Assembly: GCF_900157375.1 (NCBI RefSeq)
Contig: NZ_LT721901.1
Coordinates: 490,365-554,364 of the forward strand
DNA length: 64,000 nt
Reading direction: 5' to 3'
Source of the DNA: Mycobacterium rhizamassiliense
Lineage (GTDB): Bacteria > Actinomycetota > Actinomycetes > Mycobacteriales > Mycobacteriaceae
The notes under the pieces: generated by a model
The model's input: only the letters and a program-made list of their open reading frames with translations
The model's database searches: none
Told to the model about the DNA's origin: nothing
In this document: positions 36,810 through 46,641 of the stretch, in pieces
Numbering within the stretch: position 1 is the first letter of the stretch
Layout: each line of letters starts with the position of its first letter
Position numbers and translations under genes: made by a program

Positions 36810-38538
36810 CCGAGCCGAGGGGATCGATCGGCGACCAACGAAGCGCACCCGGGGCGGAGAGGGGCACTCGCGGATGCGCTGGGGGGATCGGGGCCAGGCG
36901 TTTATACGCCTGGCCCTGCTCCGGTCGCTGGTCGTTCTCGCCCTTGTTGGGCCATAGCGATGCGGCCCGCTCGGCCTGCGCGGTGATGGACAGCGACGGG
37001 TTGACGCCCAGGTTCGCCGAGATCGCCGCGCCGTCCACCACGTAGAGGGTCGGGTAGCCGTACACCCGGTGATAGGGGTCGATCACTCCGTGCTCGGGGC
37101 TGTCGCCGATCGCCGCCCCACCGAGGAAGTGCGCGGTCAGCGGGATGTTGAACAGCTCGCCCCAGGTGCCGCCGGCCACGCCGTCGATCTTCTCGGCGAT
37201 GCGGCGGGTGACCTCGTTGCCGACCGGGATCCAGGTCGGGTTGGGCTCGCCGTGGCCCTGCTTGCTGGTGAACCAGCGGATGCCGAGCTTGCCGCGCTTG
37301 GTGAACGTGGTGATCGAGTTGTCCAGGTGCTGCATCACCAGCGCGATCACCGTGCGCTCGCTCCACTGCCGGGGGTTGAGCAGCCGCAACATCTTGCCCG
37401 GATCCTCGCCGGCGTTGTCGAACAACTGGCGCCACCGCGGCTTGTCGGTGCCGCCCGGGCCGGGGCCGTCGGTCATCAGCGTCTGCAGCAGGCCCATCGC
37501 GTTGGAGCCCTTGCCGTAGCGCACCGGTTCGACGTGGGTGTCCGCGGTCGGATGGATCGACGACGTGATCGCCACGCCGTGCGTCAGGTCCAGATCCGGG
37601 GAGACCTTCAACCGTCCGGCGCCGACGATCGATTCGGAGTTGGTGCGGGTCAGCACGCCCACCTGTTTCGACAGGCGCGGTAGCTTGCCCTTGTCGCGCA
37701 TGTTGAACAGCAGGTGCTGGGTGCCCCAGGTGCCCGCCGCCAGGATCACGTTCGCGGCCGTGTAGGTGCGCTTGGTCCTGCGTACCCAGCTGCCGGTCCG
37801 GACCGTGCGAACCTCCCACACTCCGTCCGGACGCTGCTCGAAACTCTTCACCGTTGTCATCGGGATGACTTGTGCGCCCGCGGATTCCGCGAGGCCAAGG
37901 TAGTTCTTCAACAGGGTGTTCTTGGCCCCGAAGCGGCAGCCCGTCATGCACGATCCGCACTCGAGGCAGCCGGTGCGTTCCGGCCCGGCACCGCCGAAGA
38001 ATGGGTCGGGCACCTTGACGCCCGGCGCCTTGGTGCCATCCGGCCCGAAGAACACCCCGACCGGCGTCGGCACGAAGGTGTCGCCGCAGCCCATGTCGTC
38101 GGCGACCTCTTTGACGATGCGGTCGGCGTCGGTGAACGTGGGGTTGGTGACCACGCCCAGCATCCGCTGCGCCTGCTGGTAATGCGGCGTCAGCTCGCTG
38201 CGCCAGTCGGTGATGTGCGACCACTGCCGGTCTTTGAAGAACGGCTCCGGCGGTACGTACAGGGTGTTGGCGTAGTTGAGCGATCCACCGCCCACCCCGG
38301 CGCCGGCCAGGATCAGCACGTTCTTCAGGGGGTGGATCCGCTGGATGCCGAAGCAGCCCAACCGCGGGGCCCACAGAAACTTGCGCAGATTCCACGACGT
38401 CTTGGCGAAATCCTCGTCGGCGTAGCGGCGCCCGGCCTCCAATACGCCTACGCGGTAACCCTTTTCGGTGAGCCGCAGCGCGCTGACGCTGCCGCCGAAC
38501 CCCGAACCGATGATCAATACGTCATAGTCTGGCTTCAT
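36802..38538 (-). CDS. choD: GMC-family cholesterol oxidase-like protein ChoD
   Basis: A 578-residue flavoprotein matching ChoD (Rv3409c). The FAD-binding motif [18 protein letters not shown] is near the N-terminus, [14 protein letters not shown] near residue 85, a cysteine-rich [18 protein letters not shown] near 200 and the GMC C-terminal block [19 protein letters not shown] near 530. The four clustered cysteines are unusual for a classical cholesterol oxidase and are kept from M. tuberculosis. The start ATG 38538 ([11 protein letters not shown]) matches the homologue; GTG 38544 is an alternative. It lies downstream of guaB3, separated by 144 bases of repeat-rich sequence. Confidence 0.88.
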   Translation of the reverse strand: MKPDYDVLIIGSGFGGSVSALRLTEKGYRVGVLEAGRRYADEDFAKTSWNLRKFLWAPRLGCFGIQRIHPLKNVLILAGAGVGGGSLNYANTLYVPPEPFFKDRQWSHITDWRSELTPHYQQAQRMLGVVTNPTFTDADRIVKEVADDMGCGDTFVPTPVGVFFGPDGTKAPGVKVPDPFFGGAGPERTGCLECGSCMTGCRFGAKNTLLKNYLGLAESAGAQVIPMTTVKSFEQRPDGVWEVRTVRTGSWVRRTKRTYTAANVILAAGTWGTQHLLFNMRDKGKLPRLSKQVGVLTRTNSESIVGAGRLKVSPDLDLTHGVAITSSIHPTADTHVEPVRYGKGSNAMGLLQTLMTDGPGPGGTDKPRWRQLFDNAGEDPGKMLRLLNPRQWSERTVIALVMQHLDNSITTFTKRGKLGIRWFTSKQGHGEPNPTWIPVGNEVTRRIAEKIDGVAGGTWGELFNIPLTAHFLGGAAIGDSPEHGVIDPYHRVYGYPTLYVVDGAAISANLGVNPSLSITAQAERAASLWPNKGENDQRPEQGQAYKRLAPIPPAHPRVPLSAPGALRWSPIDPLGSVS

Positions 38539-38554
38539 CCCCACCAGTATGAAC

Positions 38555-38568
38555 TTACCGGCCGGTAA
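38555..38568. promoter_or_regulatory. 14-base perfect palindrome upstream of choD
   Basis: TTACCGGCCGGTAA is a perfect palindrome 17 bases before the choD ATG. The form resembles TetR-type operators. It does not resemble the KstR motif (TAGAACnnGTTCTA) expected for cholesterol genes. Its regulator is not identified. Confidence 0.5.
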
Positions 38569-38578
38569 CGAGCCAGTG

Positions 38579-38601
38579 TCAGCCCCCGACGGTCAGGCCG
38601 A
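38579..38601. repeat. 23-bp direct repeat, copy 1 (duplicate of the guaB3 3' end)
   Basis: These 23 bases are identical to 38683-38705, which encode the last residues of GuaB3 (LTVGG and stop). The copy lies outside the gene, 104 bases away, and would encode the same residues and stop in the same orientation. Confidence 0.85.
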
Positions 38602-38612
38602 AACTCCCCGGC

Positions 38613-38640
38613 TCGAGCGTGAAGTCAGTTTCACGTTCGA
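38613..38640. repeat. Hairpin repeat 1 in the guaB3-choD spacer
   Basis: TCGAGCGTGAA and TTCACGTTCGA are 11-base arms with one mismatch around the loop GTCAGT. The core GTGAAGTCAGTTTCAC recurs 30 bases on in the second hairpin with one change, so the two hairpins are diverged copies of one unit. Confidence 0.75.
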
Positions 38641-38643
38641 CGC

Positions 38644-38669
38644 CGACCGTGAAGTTAGTTTCACGGTCG
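38644..38669. repeat. Hairpin repeat 2 in the guaB3-choD spacer
   Basis: CGACCGTGAA and TTCACGGTCG form a perfect 10-base stem around the loop GTTAGT. Neither hairpin is followed by a T-run on the transcribed strand, so a classical intrinsic terminator is not supported. Confidence 0.8.
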
Positions 38670-38682
38670 AGCGTCCAGAAAC

Positions 38683-38705
38683 TCAGCCCCCGACGGTCAG
38701 GCCGA
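38683..38705. repeat. 23-bp direct repeat, copy 2 (guaB3 3' end)
   Basis: Original of the duplicated sequence: the end of guaB3 including its TGA. With the copy at 38579-38601 it brackets an 81-base segment that holds both hairpins, like a target-site duplication. Confidence 0.85.
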
Positions 38706-39810
38706 CCTTCTGAAATTCCTTGAGATCGCAGTAGCCGGCCTTGGCCATCGATCGCCGCAGACCCCCGACGAGGTTGATGCTGCCGAACGGGTCGTCGGAC
38801 GGGCCGTTGAGGACCTGCTCGAGGGGCGGGCGCTCGCCGACGGCGATTTGCAGCAGGGCACCGCGCGGCAGCGACGGGTGCGCCGCCGCGGTCGGCCAGA
38901 ACCAGCCATCGCCCAGCGCCTCGGCGGATCCGGCCAGCGGCGTGCCCAGCACCACGGCGTCCGCGCCGCAGGCGATGGCCTTGGCCAGCTCGCCGGAGGT
39001 GTGGATGTCGCCGTCGGCCAGCACGTGCACGTACCGGCCGCCGGTCTCGTCGAGGTATTCGCGGCGCGCGGCGGCGGCGTCGGCGATCGCGGTGGCCATC
39101 GGCACGCTGATGCCCAGCACCTCGTCGCTGGTGGTCACACCGCGGGTGGAGCCGTAGCCGACGATGACACCGGCGGCGCCGGTGCGCATCAGATGCAGCG
39201 CGGTGCGGTGATCGAGCACGCCGCCCACCACCACCGGCACGTCGAGCTCGGAGATGAAGCTCTTCAGGTTCAGCGGTTCGCCGTCGCTGGCCACCCGCTC
39301 GGCCGAGACGATCGTGCCCTGGATGACCAGCAGGTCGATGCCGGCCTGCAGCAGCACCGGGGTGAGCGCCTGGGCGTTTTGCGGGCTGACCCGCACCGCG
39401 GTGGTCACGCCGGCCTCGCGAATGCGCGCGACGGCGGCGCCCAGCAGGTCGGGGTTCAGCGGCGCGGCGTGCAGCTCCTGCAGCAGCCGGATCGACGCCG
39501 ACGGTTCGGGTTCCTTTTCGGCGGCCTCCAGCAGCTGAACGATCTTGGACTGGACATCGGCGTGGCGACCGATCAGGCCCTCGCCGTTGAGCACACCCAG
39601 TCCGCCGAGCCGGCCCAGCTCGATCGCGAACTCCGGCGATACCAGGGCGTCGGTCGGGTGGGCCACCACCGGGATCTCGAACCGGTAGGCGTCCAGCTGC
39701 CAGGCCGTCGACACGTCCTGCGACGAGCGGGTGCGCCGCGACGGCACGATGCTGATTTCACTGAGCTCATACGTACGACGGGCAGCTCTGCCCATGCCGA
39801 TCTCGACCAT
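38683..39810 (-). CDS. guaB3: IMP dehydrogenase-like protein GuaB3
   Basis: A 375-residue TIM-barrel protein matching GuaB3 (Rv3410c). It has the IMPDH fold (MVEIGMGRAARRTYEL at the start, VVVGGVLDHRTALHLMRTGAAGV) but no CBS domains, and the catalytic-Cys loop is replaced by GYGSTRGVTT. It therefore probably lacks true IMP dehydrogenase activity; GMP reductase-like activity has been proposed for actinobacterial GuaB3. The ATG 39810 is 14 bases after the guaB2 stop, so the genes are co-transcribed. Its last codons are duplicated downstream. Confidence 0.88.
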   Translation of the reverse strand: MVEIGMGRAARRTYELSEISIVPSRRTRSSQDVSTAWQLDAYRFEIPVVAHPTDALVSPEFAIELGRLGGLGVLNGEGLIGRHADVQSKIVQLLEAAEKEPEPSASIRLLQELHAAPLNPDLLGAAVARIREAGVTTAVRVSPQNAQALTPVLLQAGIDLLVIQGTIVSAERVASDGEPLNLKSFISELDVPVVVGGVLDHRTALHLMRTGAAGVIVGYGSTRGVTTSDEVLGISVPMATAIADAAAARREYLDETGGRYVHVLADGDIHTSGELAKAIACGADAVVLGTPLAGSAEALGDGWFWPTAAAHPSLPRGALLQIAVGERPPLEQVLNGPSDDPFGSINLVGGLRRSMAKAGYCDLKEFQKVGLTVGG

Positions 39811-39824
39811 TGCCAGTTCGCTGT

Positions 39825-42004
<2,180 letters not shown>

Positions 42005-42009
42005 ACCAC

Positions 42010-42768
42010 TTAACTCACTGAATCACTGAGGCGGCGCGACCGTAGTCGGCGGCTGCCCGTGATGGTGATGCTTGCTCGGTGGCGGGCTCGGCGGCGGCGG
42101 GGCCGCCACCGAGCAAGCATCACCATCACGGGCGAGGCGACGGGCGGCGGCACGAAGATCGGCGGCGACGCGGCCGGCAGGGTCGCGTTCGGGTCGCGCG
42201 CCACGACCTTGGTGTGCAGCAGGTTCACCTCGTCCATCAGATCGTTTCGGCCGGTGCCTGCGTCCATGGATTGCAGCGTGCTGCTGATCTCGTCCAACTG
42301 GCTCTGCGCCTGGACCCATTCGCCCTTGTCGATCATTTCCTGAACCTTGGCCAGCTCGGCCTTGGCGGACAGCTCGATCTGGTTCTGGTTCATGTGTGGC
42401 TCGTCGAAGAACATCGCATGCAGGCCGTAGAGCGTGTCCCCGGGCCTGGCCTCGGCGACCACCGCGCCAAAACCGCTGAGCACCAACAGCGTTGCCGCGA
42501 CCGATCCGATCGTCGCCACACCGCGACGGCCGTGCCGCCGATCCTCGAGCCCGGCGTGCCATGCGGCGATGGCCTCTTCCGGTGAGACCAGGGCGCTGGC
42601 CGGCGGCCACCTCAGGTCGTCGCGCCAGTCGCCGAGCAGCATGGCCAGCGCGCCCTCGTTGGGATCGTCGGCGTCGAATTTCTCGCGATTGGCCAGCGCG
42701 TCGAGCAGCTGGTCGGTGTGGACCAACTCGTCGATCCCCGGCCGGTCGGGAAGAGCGAACTCAGGCAT
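42010..42768 (-). CDS. rsdA: Anti-sigma-D factor RsdA with an altered C-terminus
   Basis: A 252-residue single-pass membrane anti-sigma factor matching RsdA (Rv3413c). The cytoplasmic sigma-binding part contains PDRPGIDELVHTDQLLDALANRE and the zinc-less ASD features, a membrane helix spans about residues 97-118, and an extracytoplasmic helical segment is followed by a proline-rich tail. The tail leaves the expected frame after PPIFVPPPVAS: the present frame reads MVMLARWRPRRRRARHRAS, while another frame has the natural-looking PPPPSPPPSKHHHHGQPPTT with a stop at 42023. The switch coincides with a perfect 30-base inverted repeat. The ATG overlaps the sigD 3' end by 8 bases. Confidence 0.8.
   Translation of the reverse strand: MPEFALPDRPGIDELVHTDQLLDALANREKFDADDPNEGALAMLLGDWRDDLRWPPASALVSPEEAIAAWHAGLEDRRHGRRGVATIGSVAATLLVLSGFGAVVAEARPGDTLYGLHAMFFDEPHMNQNQIELSAKAELAKVQEMIDKGEWVQAQSQLDEISSTLQSMDAGTGRNDLMDEVNLLHTKVVARDPNATLPAASPPIFVPPPVASPVMVMLARWRPRRRRARHRASITITGSRRLRSRRLSDSVS
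42056..42132. repeat. Perfect 30-bp inverted repeat inside the rsdA 3' end
   Basis: Bases 42056-42085 and 42103-42132 are exact reverse complements, separated by 17 GC-rich bases. The arm nearer the gene end encodes SKHHHHG of the proline/histidine tail in the expected frame; the other arm is its inverted copy. The structure would form a very stable hairpin in rsdA mRNA. Confidence 0.9.
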
Positions 42769-43357
42769 AGTCACCTGCCGCGACGATCTCGGACTTGAGC
42801 CGGGCCAGCGCCCGGTGTTGGGCAACGCGCACCGCTCCCGCCGTCGCGCCGACGGCAGCGGCAGTCTCCTCGGCCGACAGGCCTACCACCACGCGCAGGA
42901 TCAGAATCTCGCGCTGCTTGGCGGGCAGGATCTCGAGCAGCTCGCCCATGCGGCCTGCCGAATCGGATTGCATGGCCCGCTGTTCCGGGCCGGCTTCGGT
43001 CGACCAGCGCTCGGGCACCGTCTCGGCAGGGAACGCGAGGTCGCGTCCGGCCGCGCGGTGGGCGTCGGCCACTTTGTGTGCCGCGATGCCGTACAAGAAA
43101 GCCAGAAAGGGACGCCCTCTGTCCTTGTAGCGCGGCAGCGCCGTCAGAGTCGCCAAGCACACCTCCTGAGCCACGTCGTCGGCCGAGAGGCCACCCCGAT
43201 CGGTTGTGCCGACTCGCGCTCGGCAATATCGCACAACAATCGGACGGATGGTCTCCAGCACCTCCCGAAGCGCGTTCCTGTCCCCCGCTACGGCATCGGC
43301 TACCACAGCGTCGAGAGGACGTTCCGCTTGAATTGTCATCGACGGCGGTATCTCCAA
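42761..43357 (-). CDS. sigD: ECF sigma factor SigD
   Basis: A 198-residue sigma-70 family protein of the ECF group matching SigD (Rv3414c). Region 2 reads SADDVAQEVCLATLTALPRYKDRGRPFLAFLYGIAAHKVADAHRA and region 4 reads LPAKQREILILRVVVGLSAEETAAAVGATAGAVRVAQHRALARLK. SigD is held by RsdA and released by regulated proteolysis. The TTG at 43357 gives MEIPPSMTIQ, similar to the M. tuberculosis N-terminus; ATG 43339 (MTIQAERP) is the alternative. Confidence 0.9.
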   Translation of the reverse strand: MEIPPSMTIQAERPLDAVVADAVAGDRNALREVLETIRPIVVRYCRARVGTTDRGGLSADDVAQEVCLATLTALPRYKDRGRPFLAFLYGIAAHKVADAHRAAGRDLAFPAETVPERWSTEAGPEQRAMQSDSAGRMGELLEILPAKQREILILRVVVGLSAEETAAAVGATAGAVRVAQHRALARLKSEIVAAGDYA

Positions 43358-43407
43358 CGTTACGAAGCGAGCACATCACGGGCGAACCCCCGCAATGACC
43401 ATAACCG

Positions 43408-44232
43408 TCAGAGGCCGTTATGGTCGGAACGCCATCTACCACCGGCGCGCCGTACCTGACCTGCGCAGATATCCCTAATTTCAGCCAATTTCGGCCCCGG
43501 AATCGTGACGCTGCCGATATCGAACAGCAAGCAGGCCGAGGCCCAACGCAACGGAATCAGCCCCAGACGGCCGGTGGCGGCCAGCGCCGCGTCGCCGACA
43601 GTGCGGGCGCGGTCGATCTCGCCGGCGCTACACAGCGCGGCCGCGAGCACCACGTGGCTCTTGACGCCGTGGCGCACTGACGCGACGTCCATCGCCTCGG
43701 CCAGTGCCAACGCTTCCAAGGCATGGCCGACCGCCGCCGGGCCGTCGCCGGTGAACATCGCCAGCTCGGCGCCCACCCACTGACGGCGCACCGCGAGCCG
43801 CTCCGGAGCGGACTGCAGTACCGAGTCCGCCCGCGCCAACAACGTGTGCGCCGCAGCAAAGCGGCCGATGCCCAGCGCGTCGGCGGCGAGCCCGACCAGT
43901 GCATCAGCGCAGGCTTCGGCGTCGGTGCCGGCCAGCGCCAGGGCGCGACCGTCCCAGCCGCGCGCCAGCGCATGCCAACCCAGCTGGCGCAGAAACGATC
44001 CATGGGTGCTGTAAGCCAGCGAGACCAACCGGCCGATGCCACCGCCGCGGCGCACTTCGGCCAGGTCGCGGTAGGCGCTGCCGTAGCGGCCCTGCCCGCC
44101 CGCGGCAACGGCCCGCAGCCACAACTGGTTTGGCGTCGTCGCTGCGGGCAACGGCCAGGTGTCGGGCCGGTTCCCGAACGCGGCGTCGACCAGCGTCGGC
44201 TCAACCGGCAAAATGTGACGAGTTTCAATCAC
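43408..44232 (-). CDS. Conserved protein of unknown function (Rv3415c-like), TPR-like helical
   Basis: A 274-residue protein matching Rv3415c. It is almost entirely helical with repeated A-L-rich pairs (AALAGTDAEACADALVGLAADALGIGRFAAAHTLLARADSVL, then QWVGAELAMFTGDGPAAVGHALEALALAEAM), resembling tetratricopeptide-like scaffolds, and has no enzymatic motif I recognise. It lies directly upstream of sigD on the same strand. The start is GTG 44232 (MIETRHILPVEP). Confidence 0.75.
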   Translation of the reverse strand: MIETRHILPVEPTLVDAAFGNRPDTWPLPAATTPNQLWLRAVAAGGQGRYGSAYRDLAEVRRGGGIGRLVSLAYSTHGSFLRQLGWHALARGWDGRALALAGTDAEACADALVGLAADALGIGRFAAAHTLLARADSVLQSAPERLAVRRQWVGAELAMFTGDGPAAVGHALEALALAEAMDVASVRHGVKSHVVLAAALCSAGEIDRARTVGDAALAATGRLGLIPLRWASACLLFDIGSVTIPGPKLAEIRDICAGQVRRAGGRWRSDHNGL

Positions 44233-44588
44233 AATGATAGTAGTAAACAGTTAGTAGTGTCCGTGTTACCAAAGTGTTAATCACCACCGGCCCTGTAATA
44301 AATGGTTTCCAGTGCCCATTGGGCCCTGAGCTGGGAAATCGTGGTCTGGTCAACTGGCCTGGTAGCACCCTTCTCGTTCGTTAAATGCGCGGCAGATGAA
44401 CGGAGAGTTAATTCTCATCAAACCATCACATACTTTGTCCGGCTAAACGCCTATTGACTGAAATTCACCACCCAACATAAGTTCTAGCAATGACGGGTAG
44501 TCATCGGTGACGTCGCCCCAAATCAGATGCACACTCACATCGCGAACCTAATCCCCCTGGGGCGCGCCGTGCAGAGAGGGAACTAGCC
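44233..44588. other. 356-base AT-richer intergenic region between Rv3415c-like gene and whiB3
   Basis: No open reading frame or RNA gene is recognisable. The stretch is clearly richer in A and T than its surroundings, especially 44225-44300 and 44380-44500, and must carry the promoters of the leftward gene and of whiB3. A GAGAGGGAA ribosome-binding site lies just before the whiB3 ATG. In M. tuberculosis whiB3 also has a long upstream region with several start points. Confidence 0.6.
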
Positions 44589-44897
44589 ATGCCACAGCCA
44601 GAACAGCTACCTGGACCAAACGCCGACATCTGGAACTGGCAACTGCAGGGCGTGTGCCGTGGCGTTGACTCGTCGATGTTCTTCCATCCCGACGGCGAGC
44701 GCGGCCGCGCCCGCATGCAGCGTGAGCAGCGCGCCAAGGACATGTGCCGGCGCTGCCCGGTGATCGAGGCGTGCCGCTCGCACGCTCTCGAAGTTGGTGA
44801 GCCGTACGGCGTTTGGGGCGGGCTGTCGGAATCCGAGCGCGACCTGCTGCTGAAGGGCGACATCGGCCGCAACCGCGGAATCCGTCGCAGCGCCTGA
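44589..44897 (+). CDS. whiB3: Iron-sulfur redox regulator WhiB3
   Basis: A 102-residue WhiB-like protein matching WhiB3 (Rv3416). The four [4Fe-4S] ligands are C23, C53, C56 and C62 (CRRCPVIEAC core), and the GVWGG turn is at 74-78, followed by the basic DNA-binding tail. WhiB3 senses redox state and nitric oxide, binds SigA region 4 and controls polyketide lipid synthesis in M. tuberculosis. Downstream gene order breaks from M. tuberculosis here: groEL1 is not next. Confidence 0.92.
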   Translation: MPQPEQLPGPNADIWNWQLQGVCRGVDSSMFFHPDGERGRARMQREQRAKDMCRRCPVIEACRSHALEVGEPYGVWGGLSESERDLLLKGDIGRNRGIRRSA

Positions 44898-44900
44898 CGC

Positions 44901-45365
44901 TCAGTCCCCGTTGGCGGCAGCTGACTCCCACCAGTAGGCGATGAACGGCTGCATGCCGCGGCTGACGAGTTCGATGCGCGGGCCGGTTCGCCCCTTCGCG
45001 TAGGCCCACAGCAGCGTTCCCGAGCCGTCGGGGTTGTACGGCTTCACCTCGACGGCCATGCCGTTGGATTCCAGTGTGGCCAAATCGGATTCGACGTCGT
45101 CTGACCAATAGCCGAGGTGGTGCACGCCCGAGTCGGCCGGCATCCACACTGTGCCGGGGACGGTCTGCAGCAGCTCGAGCCGGGGCTCGGCGCCCGAGTA
45201 GACCATCTTCATCGGGATGGTCACCTCACCGTCGGGCGTGACCGCCTGCTGGTCGACGCTGACGACGTCGGTCCAGGTGTAGCCGGCCACCTCCGCCAGC
45301 CACTGCATCGTCGCCTCGAGGTCGTCGACGACGATCCCGGTGTGATAGAGGTTCTCGGCCTTCAT
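44901..45365 (-). CDS. VOC (glyoxalase/bleomycin-resistance fold) family protein
   Basis: A 154-residue vicinal-oxygen-chelate protein. The two beta-alpha-beta-beta-beta modules are seen from ENLYHTGIVVDDLEATMQWL (metal ligand His in YHTG), LELLQTVPGT (Glu), VHHLGYWSDDVESDL (His) and RIELVSRGM (Glu), so all four usual metal ligands appear present. The reaction is unknown. Its ATG overlaps the stop of the upstream alkylsulfatase-like gene (TCAT), so it belongs to that operon and to the accessory cluster. Confidence 0.8.
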   Translation of the reverse strand: MKAENLYHTGIVVDDLEATMQWLAEVAGYTWTDVVSVDQQAVTPDGEVTIPMKMVYSGAEPRLELLQTVPGTVWMPADSGVHHLGYWSDDVESDLATLESNGMAVEVKPYNPDGSGTLLWAYAKGRTGPRIELVSRGMQPFIAYWWESAAANGD

Positions 45366-46567
45366 CCGTTGAGCTCCTGTTCCAGCCATTGGACTTCGCT
45401 GTGGTTCTCGCGGCCGCTGTCGGCCAAAAGTCGTTCCAGCGCTTGACGTTTCACGGCCAACGCATCGGCATCGGCTGGCGCGTGGGCCAATACCATGTCG
45501 ATCAGGTGCAGCGCCTGCAGGGGCCGGCCCGCCTCGACGTGGCCGGCGGCGCGTTCGACCAGCGGCGCGGTGCCGCCCACCAGATCCACGACGTCGGACC
45601 ACACCGCCGAGGGCGGCGTGTCGTAGAGCTCGGTGGTGGATTCGTAGCGAAACCAGCCGACATGCTCCTCCCAGATCGCCCGCACGATCCAGGCGACCTT
45701 GCCGTGCACCTGGGGAAGCGCGAGCTCCGGTGGGAGGGTGACATCGCGCATCAGCGCCCACAGGTCGGCACCGGAATTCATGCCGTCGATGGTGCGGTCG
45801 CGAAGGTAGGCCGCCGCGTCGCGCACCTTGGTCATCGTGGTCAGGATCTGGTCGGCGCCGCGAAACACGTCGTGGCCGTTGATGAGCGTCTCGGGGCTAA
45901 GGGCGATGACCCTGTCCACGGAGTGCATGAACGTCATCGCGCTGCGAATCTTGTCGCCGCGCAACGTGTACAGATTGGGCACGTGGCCGAAGAACGGGCC
46001 CATCAGGTTGCCGATGAAAACCGTGCGGTGCTCGGGCAGCCACACCACGAGCGCGTCGGTGGTCTCCCCGCCCGGGGTGGCGTACAGCTCCACGGCCCGG
46101 CCGCCGAGTTCGAACGCGTGGCTGTCGATGAACGACGCGGTGAGCACCGGTTCGGGCGGCAGCGCGGCCGCCGCGGCCTCGACATCCATGAACGCGCCCC
46201 ACAGCTTCATGATCCGGCGCACGTAGAACGGATGCAGGTGGCGCCAGTACTCGCGAACATCCGGATGGTTGGCCTGCGCGATCGTCTGGACGCCGGGTCG
46301 ATTGAACAGGCTCCAGCCGCTGACGTGATCGGGGTGACCCTGGGTGAAGGTGATCATTCGCAGCGGCCCGCTGCTGACCCTCGAGAAACGCGCCTTGATC
46401 TCCGCGGCCTCGAACTCGGTTCCGGTGTTGATCAGCAGATCGCCGTCGCCGCTCGTGACCAGATAGCTGTTGGCGATGTTCCGCGACATGAATATGCCGT
46501 CACCCAGGTCCACAGCATCTTGGTCCCCCTCGCCTTGTTTGACCAACTCATCGAGTGACGGCGTCAT
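45362..46567 (-). CDS. Metallo-beta-lactamase-fold, alkylsulfatase-like protein
   Basis: A 401-residue MBL-fold protein with an alkylsulfatase-type dimerisation segment (LPQVHGKVAWIVRAIWEEHVGWFRYESTTELY, about 265-300). The usual zinc motif THxHxDH is TQGHPDHVSG (about 95), so the first His is replaced by Gln; later ligand regions PGGETTDALVVWLPEH and INGHDVFRGAD are intact. The family cleaves alkyl sulfate esters, but the substitution makes activity uncertain. The start ATG 46567 has a GGAGG site 7 bases upstream. It is divergent from a sulfotransferase operon, sharing one operator-like site. Confidence 0.78.
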   Translation of the reverse strand: MTPSLDELVKQGEGDQDAVDLGDGIFMSRNIANSYLVTSGDGDLLINTGTEFEAAEIKARFSRVSSGPLRMITFTQGHPDHVSGWSLFNRPGVQTIAQANHPDVREYWRHLHPFYVRRIMKLWGAFMDVEAAAAALPPEPVLTASFIDSHAFELGGRAVELYATPGGETTDALVVWLPEHRTVFIGNLMGPFFGHVPNLYTLRGDKIRSAMTFMHSVDRVIALSPETLINGHDVFRGADQILTTMTKVRDAAAYLRDRTIDGMNSGADLWALMRDVTLPPELALPQVHGKVAWIVRAIWEEHVGWFRYESTTELYDTPPSAVWSDVVDLVGGTAPLVERAAGHVEAGRPLQALHLIDMVLAHAPADADALAVKRQALERLLADSGRENHSEVQWLEQELNG

Positions 46568-46599
46568 CCAGGAAACCTCCGAAAATTGATTCGCCGACA

Positions 46600-46615
46600 A
46601 ACCTAACATTTGTTC
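46600..46615. promoter_or_regulatory. Cluster operator-like site A (AACCTAACATTTGTTC)
   Basis: One of four related 16-base sites in the 44.9-59.5 kb region. It lies 32 bases upstream of the alkylsulfatase-like ATG and 26 bases upstream of the sulfotransferase start, so it can serve both divergent operons. It matches site B at 14 of 16 positions. Confidence 0.6.
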
Positions 46616-46641
46616 TCTACGGCCGTATAGGATCTCTGTTC

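Noticed and set aside
38613-38669. The two hairpins as an intrinsic terminator or a CRISPR-like array
   Set aside because: There is no T-run after either stem on the transcribed strand, and two imperfect copies with a short spacer do not make an array.
42056-42343. Short plus-strand frames with similar starts in both arms of the inverted repeat
   Set aside because: They are produced by the repeat itself and by reading rsdA backwards; no coding character remains.
43408-44232. Rv3415c-like gene as a sigma-D-specific regulator
   Set aside because: Only its position supports this; the sequence shows a helical repeat-like protein with no binding motif.
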